From MWBF01 sp040772005 (GTDB lineage: Bacteria > Chloroflexota > Anaerolineae > CG2-30-64-16), in assembly GCA_040772005.1 (NCBI GenBank), contig JAXGYZ010000011.1, forward strand, positions 124,001 to 188,000: a stretch of 64,000 nucleotides of DNA. Direction: 5' to 3'. The stretch's first letter is position 1. Every line of letters starts with the position of its first letter. The notes under the pieces are model-generated. The model was not told the origin of the DNA and searched no databases. It saw nothing but the letters and a program-made list of their open reading frames with translations. This document shows positions 53,812 through 62,084 of this stretch, piece by piece. Both the position numbers and the translations under genes were made by a program.

Positions 53812-54273
53812 TCATTCCTTGTCAGGCGCGCCGGCCTGCGCAGCATCGGGCGTGGCATGCAACTCGATGCGCTCACCCCCGCCCACGGCTGCGCCGAGCA
53901 CGCCGTTGACGAAGCGCGAGCTGTTGTCGCTGCCGAACAGCTTGGCGAGGTCGACGGCTTCGTTGATGGCAACTTTGGGCGGCGTGCCGGTGGCCCCGCT
54001 GAGTTCGTAGATGGCGATGCGCAGGATGTTGCGGTCGATGACGGCGATCTGCTGCACCGGCCACGCCGGAGCATATTTGTGGATGAGCGCGTCCAGCCCT
54101 TCCCGGTGGCGCACGATGCCGCTGACCAACTGGCGCGCGAAGGCTGCGCCCTCCGGCGGCAGCGGATCGTCCGTCAGCCGGTGAGCCAGCGCGTCACCGG
54201 CCTGATGGTTTGTCGTATCGAGTTCGTAAAGGACCTGGAGGGCGGAGATGCGTCCCTGCCGTCGAATCTGCAC
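53812..54273 (-). CDS. nusB: NusB transcription antitermination factor
   Basis: All-helical RNA-binding protein that works with S10 (NusE) in rRNA antitermination. GTG start at 54273 gives 153 residues: RRQGRISALQVLYELDTTNH, and IDRNILRIAIYELSGATGTPP, PKVAINEAVDLAKLFGSDNS, RFVNGVLGA, all NusB landmarks. Longer frame upstream overlaps the Asp23 gene and is rejected. Confidence 0.92.
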   Translation of the reverse strand: MQIRRQGRISALQVLYELDTTNHQAGDALAHRLTDDPLPPEGAAFARQLVSGIVRHREGLDALIHKYAPAWPVQQIAVIDRNILRIAIYELSGATGTPPKVAINEAVDLAKLFGSDNSSRFVNGVLGAAVGGGERIELHATPDAAQAGAPDKE

Positions 54274-54295
54274 GAAAGAACCCTGCCTTTGTATT

Positions 54296-54655
54296 TCAGG
54301 AAGCGTTGGCGCTATTGGCGACGGGCATGACCACGTCATCAATATAGACGTCGACCGTCGCGACCGGCATCCCAACCATCTCTTCGAGGGCGCGGGTGAT
54401 CTCGGTCTGGAGCGTCGAGCCCAACTTGAGCATGTTGCTGTCGTTGTCGGCTACGACGTGGACTTCCACCTGCACGCCTTCCTCGCCTACCATGACGGCG
54501 ATGCCATCCTCGACCGCCGCGCCGGCGCGCAGGCTGCGCATGCGCGGGGGAATCGGCGCCAGTCGGCGCACCCCGTGCTGATCCAGGGTCGTCTGTTTGA
54601 CGATGGTCGTCAGCACCAGCGGTGCAATCGTGACCTTGCCCTGTACTTCGTCCAT
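54296..54655 (-). CDS. Asp23/Gls24 family envelope stress protein
   Basis: 119 residues: GKVTIAPLVLTTIVKQTTLD, AVEDGIAVMVGEEGVQVEV and VDVYIDDVVMPVANSANAS. Small membrane-associated or envelope-linked proteins in Gram-positives. A second member (YloU type) ends the window. Lies between fabG and nusB. Confidence 0.85.
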   Translation of the reverse strand: MDEVQGKVTIAPLVLTTIVKQTTLDQHGVRRLAPIPPRMRSLRAGAAVEDGIAVMVGEEGVQVEVHVVADNDSNMLKLGSTLQTEITRALEEMVGMPVATVDVYIDDVVMPVANSANAS

Positions 54656-54676
54656 TCTATCACCTCTTCAACCAGG

Positions 54677-55420
54677 TTACTGCATCACCAGCCCGCCGTC
54701 CACGCTGAGCACCTGGCCGGTGATGAAGGCCGCCCGGTCGCTGGCGAGAAACGCCACGGCGTAGGCAATCTCTTCCGGCTGGGCGAACCGGCCCAGCGGC
54801 GTCATGCTGATGGCCGCCTGCCGCTGCTCTTCGGTCAGCACGTTGGTCAGCGCGGTCGGCACGAAGCCGGGCGCGACGGCGTTGACGGTGATGCCGCGCG
54901 GGCCGATTTCTTTCGCCAGCGACTTCGTGAAGCCGATCAGCCCGGCCTTCGAGGCGGCGTAATTGGTCTGGCCTGCCTGGCCGGCCATTGCGACGACCGA
55001 CGTGATGTTGATGATGCGGCCATAGCGCTGCTTGAACATGGTGCGCAGCACGGCCTTGCTGCAATTGTACGCGCTTTTGAGGTTCGCCGCCAATACGGTA
55101 TCCCAGTCATCTTCGCTCATCAGCATGAGCAGCATGTCACGGGTGGTGCCCGCGTTGTTGACGAGGATATCGACCCGGCCAAAGCGGTCCACCGTCGCTT
55201 TGATGAGCGCCTGCGCATCGGCCAGGCGGCTGACGTCGGCCTGCACCGCGACCGCCTGGCTGCCGCGCTCGGTCAGGCCGGCGACGACGGCCGCGGCCTG
55301 CGCCGCGCTGGCGCGGTGGTTGACGACGACGTGCGCGCCCTGGCTCGCCAGTTCCGCCGCAATCGCGGCGCCGATGCCCCGTGAGGCCCCGGTGACAATG
55401 GCAACCTTGTCCTGTAGCAT
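54677..55420 (-). CDS. fabG: FabG-type 3-oxoacyl-ACP reductase
   Basis: SDR reductase of fatty-acid elongation. 247 residues: TGASRGIGAAIAAELASQG, NNAGTTRDMLLM, catalytic YAASKAGLIGFTKSLAKEI, and VDGGLVMQ at the end. GAGGAG upstream. Next to fabD. Confidence 0.94.
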   Translation of the reverse strand: MLQDKVAIVTGASRGIGAAIAAELASQGAHVVVNHRASAAQAAAVVAGLTERGSQAVAVQADVSRLADAQALIKATVDRFGRVDILVNNAGTTRDMLLMLMSEDDWDTVLAANLKSAYNCSKAVLRTMFKQRYGRIINITSVVAMAGQAGQTNYAASKAGLIGFTKSLAKEIGPRGITVNAVAPGFVPTALTNVLTEEQRQAAISMTPLGRFAQPEEIAYAVAFLASDRAAFITGQVLSVDGGLVMQ

Positions 55421-55501
55421 AGCGTGGTGTGCTCCTCAGGCTCGTAGTGGGCGCTTTAGCGCCGCTACGTGTTTTGGCGCTGATGCGCCTACTGCAAACG
55501 G

Positions 55502-56434
55502 CTACAGCGCCGCAAGATCCTCCGGCGTGCGCACGTTGGCCGTGGTCGCATCGGGCAGGATGCGCTTCATCAGGCCGGTCAGCACGTCGCCGGGGCCGAC
55601 CTCCACGAAGCGCGTGACGCCCAGCGCGGCCATCGCCTGGATGGAGGCGGTCCAGCGCACCGATGCCGTCAGTTGGCCGACCAGTTCTTCCCGGATGGCC
55701 GCGACGGTTTGGAGGGGCCGGGCCTGGATGTTGCCGATGATGGGCACGGCCGGCTCACGGAACGGGGTCGCGGCGACGGCTTCGGCAAAGGCGGCTGCTG
55801 CGGGCGCCATGAGCGCGGAATGGGCGGCAATGCTGACGGCAAGGGGCCGGGGTCGCGCACCGGCCGCGCGGGCCAGCTCGACCGCCGCGGCGACGCCTGC
55901 GGGTCCGCCCGAAATGACGACCTGGCCGGGCGCGTTGTAGTTGGCAACCTGGACGCTGTCGCCGCTCTCGCGGCTGGCTTGTTCGCACAGCGCGGCAACC
56001 TGCTCGTCATCCAGCTTGAGGATCGCGGCCATGCCGCCGGGATGCGCGCGGCCGGCCGCGGCCATGAGCTCCCCACGCGTGCGGGTCAGCCGAACCGCGT
56101 CTGCAAAGGCGAGCGCGCCCGCGGCGACCAATGCGCTGTACTCACCCAGGCTGTGACCCGCGACGCAGCAGGGCGCGGGCAGGCCGGGCCGGGCGGCGTG
56201 CAGGGCGCGCCAGGCGGCGATGCTGGTGGTCAGGATGGCAGGCTGCGCGTTGATGGTCTCGGTCAGCGTCTCTGCCGGACCCTCGAAGCATAATTCGGAC
56301 AGCGGGAACCCGAGGATGGCGTCCGCTTCGGCGTAGGTCTCGCGCGCGACGGGATAGGCGTCCGCCAGGGCACGGCCCATGCCGGCGACCTGGGACCCCT
56401 GGCCGGGGAAGAGGTAGGCAATGTCACAGCTCAT
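55502..56434 (-). CDS. fabD: FabD malonyl-CoA:ACP transacylase
   Basis: Loads malonyl units on ACP. 310 residues: AYLFPGQGSQVAGMGRALAD, catalytic Ser in CVAGHSLGEYSALVAAGALA, the His in VSIAAHSALMAPAAAAFAEA, and RFVEVGPGDVLTGLMKRI. Adjacent to fabG, as in fab clusters; no acpP, fabH or plsX in the window. Confidence 0.95.
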   Translation of the reverse strand: MSCDIAYLFPGQGSQVAGMGRALADAYPVARETYAEADAILGFPLSELCFEGPAETLTETINAQPAILTTSIAAWRALHAARPGLPAPCCVAGHSLGEYSALVAAGALAFADAVRLTRTRGELMAAAGRAHPGGMAAILKLDDEQVAALCEQASRESGDSVQVANYNAPGQVVISGGPAGVAAAVELARAAGARPRPLAVSIAAHSALMAPAAAAFAEAVAATPFREPAVPIIGNIQARPLQTVAAIREELVGQLTASVRWTASIQAMAALGVTRFVEVGPGDVLTGLMKRILPDATTANVRTPEDLAAL

Positions 56435-56483
56435 GGGTCTGATAGGGCCTACTTTCGATGGAGTGTGTTAATTCAGACAAGAG

Positions 56484-56514
56484 AGGGGACATGGGTCAGA
56501 CCCAGGTCCCCCCT
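56484..56514. repeat. GGGGAC/GTCCCC hairpin upstream of fabD
   Basis: AGGGGAC and GTCCCCCCT-type arms with TGGG/CCCA inner pairs, across TCAGA. Between rpmF and fabD on the minus strand. Could be a terminator or leader element; no T-run. Confidence 0.45.
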
Positions 56515-56590
56515 GCTGCCGGTACGATGGCTGGTGTGTGCTGCCGGTGGCTTGGCTGGCCCCCATGCGGGGCCGGCGCGCCACGGGACG

Positions 56591-56788
56591 TCAGGAGCTC
56601 TTCTTTTCCGACTCCACTTCGAAGACGGTCTCGCCCTTGTAGGTGCCGCAATCCGGGCAGGCATGATGCGGGAGCCGCATCGCGCCGCACTGCGGGCAGC
56701 GCACGACGTGGGTGGCGGGCAGGGCATCGTGGGCGCGGCGGCGGTCGCGGCGGCCCTTAGAAAGCTTACGTTTTGGCTGAGGTGGCAC
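56591..56788 (-). CDS. rpmF: 50S ribosomal protein L32
   Basis: 65 residues. GTG start at 56788 with GGAG 8 nt upstream. KRKLSKGRRDRRRAHDALPA, then CPQCGAMRLPHHACPDCGTY, a zinc-binding L32. It follows the DUF177 gene, as in many bacteria. Confidence 0.95.
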   Translation of the reverse strand: MPPQPKRKLSKGRRDRRRAHDALPATHVVRCPQCGAMRLPHHACPDCGTYKGETVFEVESEKKSS

Positions 56789-56800
56789 TGGTTATACTCC

Positions 56801-57370
56801 TTATGCGTTCTGATCGTCTGCACGATCGTTTTCACGTTGTTTGAGAAGGTCCGTCAGCGGGCCCCATCGGGGATCCGGTTCCGGCTCGCAGCCACACGGC
56901 CCTTCGTTCAGGTTTTGGCCGCAGGTGGGACACAGCCCGCGGCAGGTCTCGCGGCACACTGCGTTCAGCGGTGCGGCCAGCAGCGCATTCTGGCGGACCA
57001 CTTCGGTCAGGTCCAGAATGTGATGCTCGTCAATCCACAGCGCCTGGTCTTCCTCTTCCGGTGCAATGGTGCGGCCCGTCAGGAGGTCGATGGTCGGGAG
57101 AAACAACTCCTCGATTTCGAACGCCAGCGGCACCGTGACCGGCTCCAGGCAGCGCGCGCAGGCCAGGGTCGCTTTGCCGGCGAGCTGTCCCTGGACCAGG
57201 ATGCCGGCGTTGGTGTTCATCAAGCGCACCGGACCGCGCAGCTCATGGCTGCGGTCACCGCCGCTCAGTTCCGGCGCGAGTTCGTGCAGGTTGACAGCTA
57301 TCTCAGCCTTGCGCGATGACCCGACGGCATCCCTGAGCAGTTGTGCGACATTGAAGCGCAAATCGTTCAT
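56801..57370 (-). CDS. DUF177 (YceD-like) protein
   Basis: 189 residues from ATG at 57370 (an in-frame ATG a few codons upstream is possible). Contains LACARCLEPVTVPLAFEIEE, then ALLAAPLNAVCRETCRGLCP and CGQNLNEGPCGC, the four-Cys pattern of the DUF177/YceD family linked to rpmF and 23S rRNA. Directly upstream of rpmF by 12 nt. Confidence 0.88.
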   Translation of the reverse strand: MNDLRFNVAQLLRDAVGSSRKAEIAVNLHELAPELSGGDRSHELRGPVRLMNTNAGILVQGQLAGKATLACARCLEPVTVPLAFEIEELFLPTIDLLTGRTIAPEEEDQALWIDEHHILDLTEVVRQNALLAAPLNAVCRETCRGLCPTCGQNLNEGPCGCEPEPDPRWGPLTDLLKQRENDRADDQNA

Positions 57371-57490
57371 TACAGCCTGTTCCATCCAACAGGGCGCAGC
57401 ATCAGCCGTCCGGGTACGAGCCTGCACACGGCGCGTGAAGCCCGGCGACCAAGCGCCAAGCGACTATTATAGGTGAGAGGGGGTGCAATG

Positions 57491-57970
57491 TCAAGAAGTG
57501 CGCGCGGCGCTGTCGCGGTCCGGGCCGGGCTCGCCGGCCTGGCTCAGCGCGCGCTGGCCGGCCTGCACTTCCCGCAGCACCCGCACCAGGCGGGCTTCCA
57601 GCGCGGCGAACTGGTTGATGACGTACTGGTCGGCTTCGGCCCGGAGGCTGTCCGCAGCTTTTTCCGCTTCCTGCTGAATCTCGCGGGCGCGCTGGCGGGC
57701 CGTCTGGATGATGCTTTGCTCGTCCAGGCGGGCGTTGGACTGGGCCTGGGCTTCCTCGACGATGTGCCGCGCCTGGGCACGCGCCTCCGCGAGGATGCGG
57801 TCGCGCTCGCCGGAGATGCGCTGGCCGACGCGGAGTTCGTCGGGCATGGCCGCGCGCATGTTCTTGATGATCTGGCGCAGCGCACCCTCATCCATCAGGA
57901 GCTTGCCGCCGAGGGGCATCTTGTTGGCTGTCTGTACGAGTTCCTCGAGCTCATCTATCAGTGCTTGCAT
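57491..57970 (-). CDS. Coiled-coil protein (DivIVA- or V-ATPase-stalk-like)
   Basis: 159 residues from ATG at 57970. Almost all helical: MQALIDELEELVQTANKMPL, RAAMPDELRVGQRISGERDR, ILAEARAQARHIVEEAQAQS, and ARQRAREIQQEAEKAADSLR. No membrane segment. Often annotated as ATP synthase b-like in related genomes; I do not assign a function. Between coaD and DUF177 genes. Confidence 0.7.
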   Translation of the reverse strand: MQALIDELEELVQTANKMPLGGKLLMDEGALRQIIKNMRAAMPDELRVGQRISGERDRILAEARAQARHIVEEAQAQSNARLDEQSIIQTARQRAREIQQEAEKAADSLRAEADQYVINQFAALEARLVRVLREVQAGQRALSQAGEPGPDRDSAARTS

Positions 57971-57989
57971 GTTCAAATCACCCCTATCG

Positions 57990-58514
57990 TCAGTCGCGCG
58001 AGGTCCGGATGGGCACGGAGGCGGTCGCATCCGGATGAAGGCCCGCAAAGCGTGCGTGCAGCGCAGCCCGAATGGGCGGTGGCGCCAGGTGTTGCACATC
58101 GCCGCCCAGCAGTGCCACTTCCTTGAGAATGGACGAGCTGAGGTAGGCGTATTCCAGGCTGGTCATCAGGCAGATGACTTCGAGCCCGGGGTCGAGCTTC
58201 TTGTTGGTCAGCGCCATCTGGAACTCGAACTCGAAGTCCGAGATAGCCCGCAGCCCGCGCACCAGGACGGAAGCGCCGATCTCACGTGCAAAGGTGACGG
58301 TCAAGCCATGATAGGGCATGACCCGCACGTTGGGCAAATGGGCGAGGCACTCGTGCGCCAGGGCGATGCGCTGCGCGGTTTCGAACGTCAGCGTCTTGGG
58401 CGGGCTGTCGTAGATGCCGATGACCAGCTCATCGAACAGGCCGGCGGCCCGTGTCGCAATGTCGATGTGCCCGTTATGGATCGGGTCAAAGGTGCCGGGA
58501 TACAGCGCTCGCAT
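57990..58514 (-). CDS. coaD: CoaD phosphopantetheine adenylyltransferase
   Basis: Penultimate step of CoA synthesis. 174 residues: ALYPGTFDPIHNGHIDIATR (HxGH), GASVLVRGLRAISDFEFEFQ, and YAYLSSSILKEVALLGGDV, the family's key segments. The C-terminal 25 residues (HARFAGLHPDATASVPIRTS) are a short tail. SD GGAGCAATAC. Confidence 0.96.
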   Translation of the reverse strand: MRALYPGTFDPIHNGHIDIATRAAGLFDELVIGIYDSPPKTLTFETAQRIALAHECLAHLPNVRVMPYHGLTVTFAREIGASVLVRGLRAISDFEFEFQMALTNKKLDPGLEVICLMTSLEYAYLSSSILKEVALLGGDVQHLAPPPIRAALHARFAGLHPDATASVPIRTSRD

Positions 58515-58589
58515 TAGTATTGCTCCACATGCTGTGGCACGGTCGGAGATCGGCCACAGCCTACCTTGTGTAGTGGCACGGTTGTGTTC

Positions 58590-61220
58590 TCAACTGACGT
58601 CGCCCGCGCCGCGCCAGAACGCGGCCACCTGGGCCGCCAGGTCGCGGTGCTGCGGCAGGGACAGGTCCGGGTCGGCTGCAAACATCGCCTGCGCCGCCAC
58701 ACGGGCCAGCTCGAGCGTCCGCATGTCGCTCAACTGCGCGGTGCGCAGCGGCGGCAGGCCGCTCTGCCGCGTGCCAAAGAAGTCGCCCGGCCCGCGCAGG
58801 TCCAGGTCGATCTGGGCCAGGGCAAAGCCGTCGTTGTTGGTCTCCAGAGCCTGGAGACGGCGCACGCCGTCCCCCTGTTCCACATCCGAGATGAGGATGC
58901 AGTAGGAGGCGTGCGGGCCGCGGCCCACGCGGCCGCGGAACTGGTGCAGTTGGGCCAGGCCGAAACGCTCCGCGCCCTCGATGAGGATGACGGTGGCGTT
59001 GGGCACGTCGATGCCGACCTCGACCACGGAGGTCGCGACGAGCACATCCAGCTCGCCCGCGCTGAACGCGCGCATCACCGCGTCCTTTTCCTCGCCCTTC
59101 AGCCGCCCGTGGAGCAGCCCGACGCGCAGCTCGGAGAAGACGGTCTGCTGCAGCCGGGCGTGTTCATCGACCGCGGCCTTGGCATCGGTGGTTTCCGATT
59201 CCTCGACGAGCGGGTAGACGATGAACGCCTGCCGGCCGGTCTGCGCCTGGCGGCGGATGAAGTCGTAGGCGCGCTCGCGCTGCGCGGTCGTCAGCCACTT
59301 GGTCTTGATGGGCGTGCGCCCCGCGGGCATCTCGTCGATGACGGAGATGTCCAGGTCGCCGTAGATGGTGAGGGCCAGCGAGCGGGGGATGGGCGTCGCG
59401 CTCATGACGAGCATGTGCGGCTGGTGGCCCAGCGACTGGGACCCCTTTTGCCGCAGCGCGGCGCGCTGCTCCACGCCGAAGCGGTGCTGTTCATCCACCA
59501 CGGCCACTGCGAGGTCGCGGAACTCGACGCCTTCCTGCACGAGCGCGTGCGTGCCGACCGCGATGTCCGCGTCGCCCGCGGCCAGCGCAGCCAGCGCCTC
59601 CGTGCGTTCGGCCGCGCGCAGGCTGCCCGTCAGCGTGACGACCCGGATGGGCCGGCCGAGCGTGGGGTGGATCAGCCCCTCGAACATGCGGCCAAAGGAG
59701 CGCGCGTGCTGCTCCGCGAGGATTTCGGTCGGGGCCATGATCGCGCCCTGTGCGCCGTTGGCGACTGCGGCCCACAGCGCGGCCGCGGCGACCGCGGTTT
59801 TGCCTGAGCCGACGTCGCCCTGCAGCATCCGGCTCATGGGCCGCGTCTGGGCGAGGTCTGCCAGGATGCCATCCAGTGCGCGGCGCTGCGCCGCGGTCAG
59901 GCTGAAGGGCAGGGACGTGAGGAAGGGGGCCAGCAGCGCCTCGTCCGTCTGGAGTGCGCGGCCCGCCTGACCCTGGAACCGCTGCCGCGCGGCCAGGACG
60001 CCGAGCTGGAGGATGAAGAACTCGTCGAAGCTCAGGCGTTGGTGCGCGGCCGCGAGCTGCGCCTGGCTGTCAGGGAAGTGAATCTGGGTCAGCGCCTGCG
60101 CGAGCGGCAGCAGGCCCGCCGCGCGGCGCACTTCGTCGGGCAGGAAGTCGACTGTCTCTTCGGCCCAGGTGTTGATGGCGCTGCGCATCAGCTTGAGCAG
60201 CCAGTTGTTTGACAGGCCCTCGGTCAGCGGGTAGATGGGCACGAGGCGGCCCGTGTTGAGCTGGTTGCGGTCGAGCGGTTCGAAGTTGGGGTGGCGCATG
60301 GTCATCACCCCGCGGTAGCTGTCCACCTTGCCGCTGAACGCATACGCGTAACCCGTGTGGAGCTGCTTCTCGATGAACGGGTTGAACCACGTCATCTGCA
60401 TTTCGCCGGTCCCGTCGCCCACGACGGCGGTGACCATCTTGCGGTCATCCCCGATGGGCCGGCTCTTGATGCTCCAGACCGTGCCGATGACGGTGACTTC
60501 TTCGCCCCACTTCAGCCGGTTGATGGTTTGCAGCTTGCTGTAGTCGTCATAACGATGGGGCAGCAGATAGAGCAGGTCGCGCACGGTCTCGACGCCCAGC
60601 TTGGCCAGCTTCTGCGCAAAGCTGGGGCCGACGCCGGGCAGGCGCGTGACGGGGGCATCCAGGCCCAGGCCCGGTGCGGCAGCCGGGGCACGCGCTGGTT
60701 CGCGGCGCCGCGGCTCGGTGTCGCGCAGGGGCAGGCTGACCGGCGGCACGGCGGCGGGCGGCTGTATGTCGCTGGGCACGCGGGCGGGCTCAGCCCGCGG
60801 CGCAGGGGATGCGGGCTTGCTGAGGGAGGGCACGAACGGCTCGCCCGGACGGGGCGCCGCGCTGGCGCTCTCCGCAGGGGGTGCAGGCGGGCCGCCGGGC
60901 TCGGCGCGTTCAGCCGGCGGGCGGGTGTCCGCGATGGGCGCAGGCTCAGGCGTGCCGGTCGCGCCGCTCGTGATCTCGTGCGCGCGGCGGATGACCTGCT
61001 CCAGGATGCGCTCGCGCGCGGCGGGGTCATCAATTGCCGGGTAGCCGAGCAGCAGGGCAATAATCTGGTTGATGGCCGTGGAGTCGCCCGCTTCGGCGCG
61101 GGCATCCGACTCCCACCGGCTGACGAACTTGTCCAGTCCGCCAATGACCGCTTTGTTGCGATAGCCCTGCTTCTTCTCCAGGGCCAGGATTTTTAACAGA
61201 CGAGAAATCGCGCTATCCAT
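58590..61220 (-). CDS. recG: RecG-like branch-migration helicase with N-terminal extension
   Basis: Rescues stalled forks and remodels junctions. 876 residues: helical N-terminus (SAISRLLKILALEKKQGYRN), Ala/Pro-rich linker (about 85-190), helix-hairpin-helix GVGPSFAQKLAKLGVETVRD, the wedge domain VIGTVWSIKSRPIGDDRKMV, Walker A LQGDVGSGKTAVAAAALWAA (about 472), DEQHRFGV (about 575), and the C-terminal LVATSVVEVGIDVPNATVIL, RVGRGPHASYCILIS. E. coli RecG is 693 residues; the extra length is the N-terminal part. Confidence 0.95.
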   Translation of the reverse strand: MDSAISRLLKILALEKKQGYRNKAVIGGLDKFVSRWESDARAEAGDSTAINQIIALLLGYPAIDDPAARERILEQVIRRAHEITSGATGTPEPAPIADTRPPAERAEPGGPPAPPAESASAAPRPGEPFVPSLSKPASPAPRAEPARVPSDIQPPAAVPPVSLPLRDTEPRRREPARAPAAAPGLGLDAPVTRLPGVGPSFAQKLAKLGVETVRDLLYLLPHRYDDYSKLQTINRLKWGEEVTVIGTVWSIKSRPIGDDRKMVTAVVGDGTGEMQMTWFNPFIEKQLHTGYAYAFSGKVDSYRGVMTMRHPNFEPLDRNQLNTGRLVPIYPLTEGLSNNWLLKLMRSAINTWAEETVDFLPDEVRRAAGLLPLAQALTQIHFPDSQAQLAAAHQRLSFDEFFILQLGVLAARQRFQGQAGRALQTDEALLAPFLTSLPFSLTAAQRRALDGILADLAQTRPMSRMLQGDVGSGKTAVAAAALWAAVANGAQGAIMAPTEILAEQHARSFGRMFEGLIHPTLGRPIRVVTLTGSLRAAERTEALAALAAGDADIAVGTHALVQEGVEFRDLAVAVVDEQHRFGVEQRAALRQKGSQSLGHQPHMLVMSATPIPRSLALTIYGDLDISVIDEMPAGRTPIKTKWLTTAQRERAYDFIRRQAQTGRQAFIVYPLVEESETTDAKAAVDEHARLQQTVFSELRVGLLHGRLKGEEKDAVMRAFSAGELDVLVATSVVEVGIDVPNATVILIEGAERFGLAQLHQFRGRVGRGPHASYCILISDVEQGDGVRRLQALETNNDGFALAQIDLDLRGPGDFFGTRQSGLPPLRTAQLSDMRTLELARVAAQAMFAADPDLSLPQHRDLAAQVAAFWRGAGDVS

Positions 61221-61233
61221 CTATCCCTCACCG

Positions 61234-62082
61234 TCACCGCGCGCCTTCGTACACCATGACACCCAGCGCCCGCGGGCCAATATGGACGGCCAGCGACGGT
61301 GAATAGCCGATCACGGGGAACTCGCGGCGCGGGAAGGTCAGCTCCAGGCGTTCGAGCAGTTGCGCCGCTTCCGCCTCAAACCCGTGTTGCACCAGGTACA
61401 GTTGGTCAATGCGGGAGAATTCGATGATAAAGTCGTGGAGCTTGTCCACTGCACGGCTGTAGTTGCGCACCTTTTCGATAGGCACGAAGTCGCCGTCTTC
61501 CATCATCGCCAGGGGCTTCAGGTCGAGCATGGTGCCGAGCACCGTCTGCGCGGAGCCGAGCCGCCCCCACGCTTCGAGGTATTCCAGGCTGTCGGAGAAG
61601 AACAGCGCATACATATGCGGAATCATGCCGCGCACGATCTTGACGACCTCAACCTGCGATGCGCCGGCCGCGGCCGCCTTCGCCGCGGCCTCCACGATGA
61701 GGCCCAGGCCGATGGACGTAGTCAGCGTGTCCAGCACGATGATGCGCTGGCGGCCCATGAAGCCGGTCGAGGCGCGGCGCACGATTTCGCCGGTGTCGTG
61801 GAGCGCGCTGGAGCCGTGGATGCAGACCACGCTGTCTGTCACCTGGCCCAGCCGGGTGAAGAGGGCCTGCGCCTGGCTGAGCGCGGGCGCGTCGACCGTG
61901 ACGCTCTTGGGGTCCTGCGCCATGCGGCGCAGCAGCGTCTCGTCGGTTTGATTCACCCGTTCCGGGTAGACCTGGGAGCCGGCCCGCACTATCAGCGGGA
62001 TGACTTCGATGCCGTACTCGGCAATCAGGGCCGCGTCTGGCAGATAGGCGCTGCTGTCCGTAACAATCTTGACCTGTGCCAC
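61234..62082 (-). CDS. degV: DegV family (FakB-like) fatty-acid binding protein
   Basis: GTG start at 62082 with GGAG overlapping the fakA stop. 282 residues: MAQVKIVTDSSAYLPDAALI, CIHGSSALHDTGEIVRRAST, VLDTLTTSIGLGLIVEAAAK, and SLAVHIGPRALGVMVYEG. In other bacteria DegV/FakB binds acyl groups for FakA; here it is directly after the FakA-like gene, which suits that pairing. Confidence 0.9.
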   Translation of the reverse strand: MAQVKIVTDSSAYLPDAALIAEYGIEVIPLIVRAGSQVYPERVNQTDETLLRRMAQDPKSVTVDAPALSQAQALFTRLGQVTDSVVCIHGSSALHDTGEIVRRASTGFMGRQRIIVLDTLTTSIGLGLIVEAAAKAAAAGASQVEVVKIVRGMIPHMYALFFSDSLEYLEAWGRLGSAQTVLGTMLDLKPLAMMEDGDFVPIEKVRNYSRAVDKLHDFIIEFSRIDQLYLVQHGFEAEAAQLLERLELTFPRREFPVIGYSPSLAVHIGPRALGVMVYEGAR

Positions 62083-62084
62083 GA

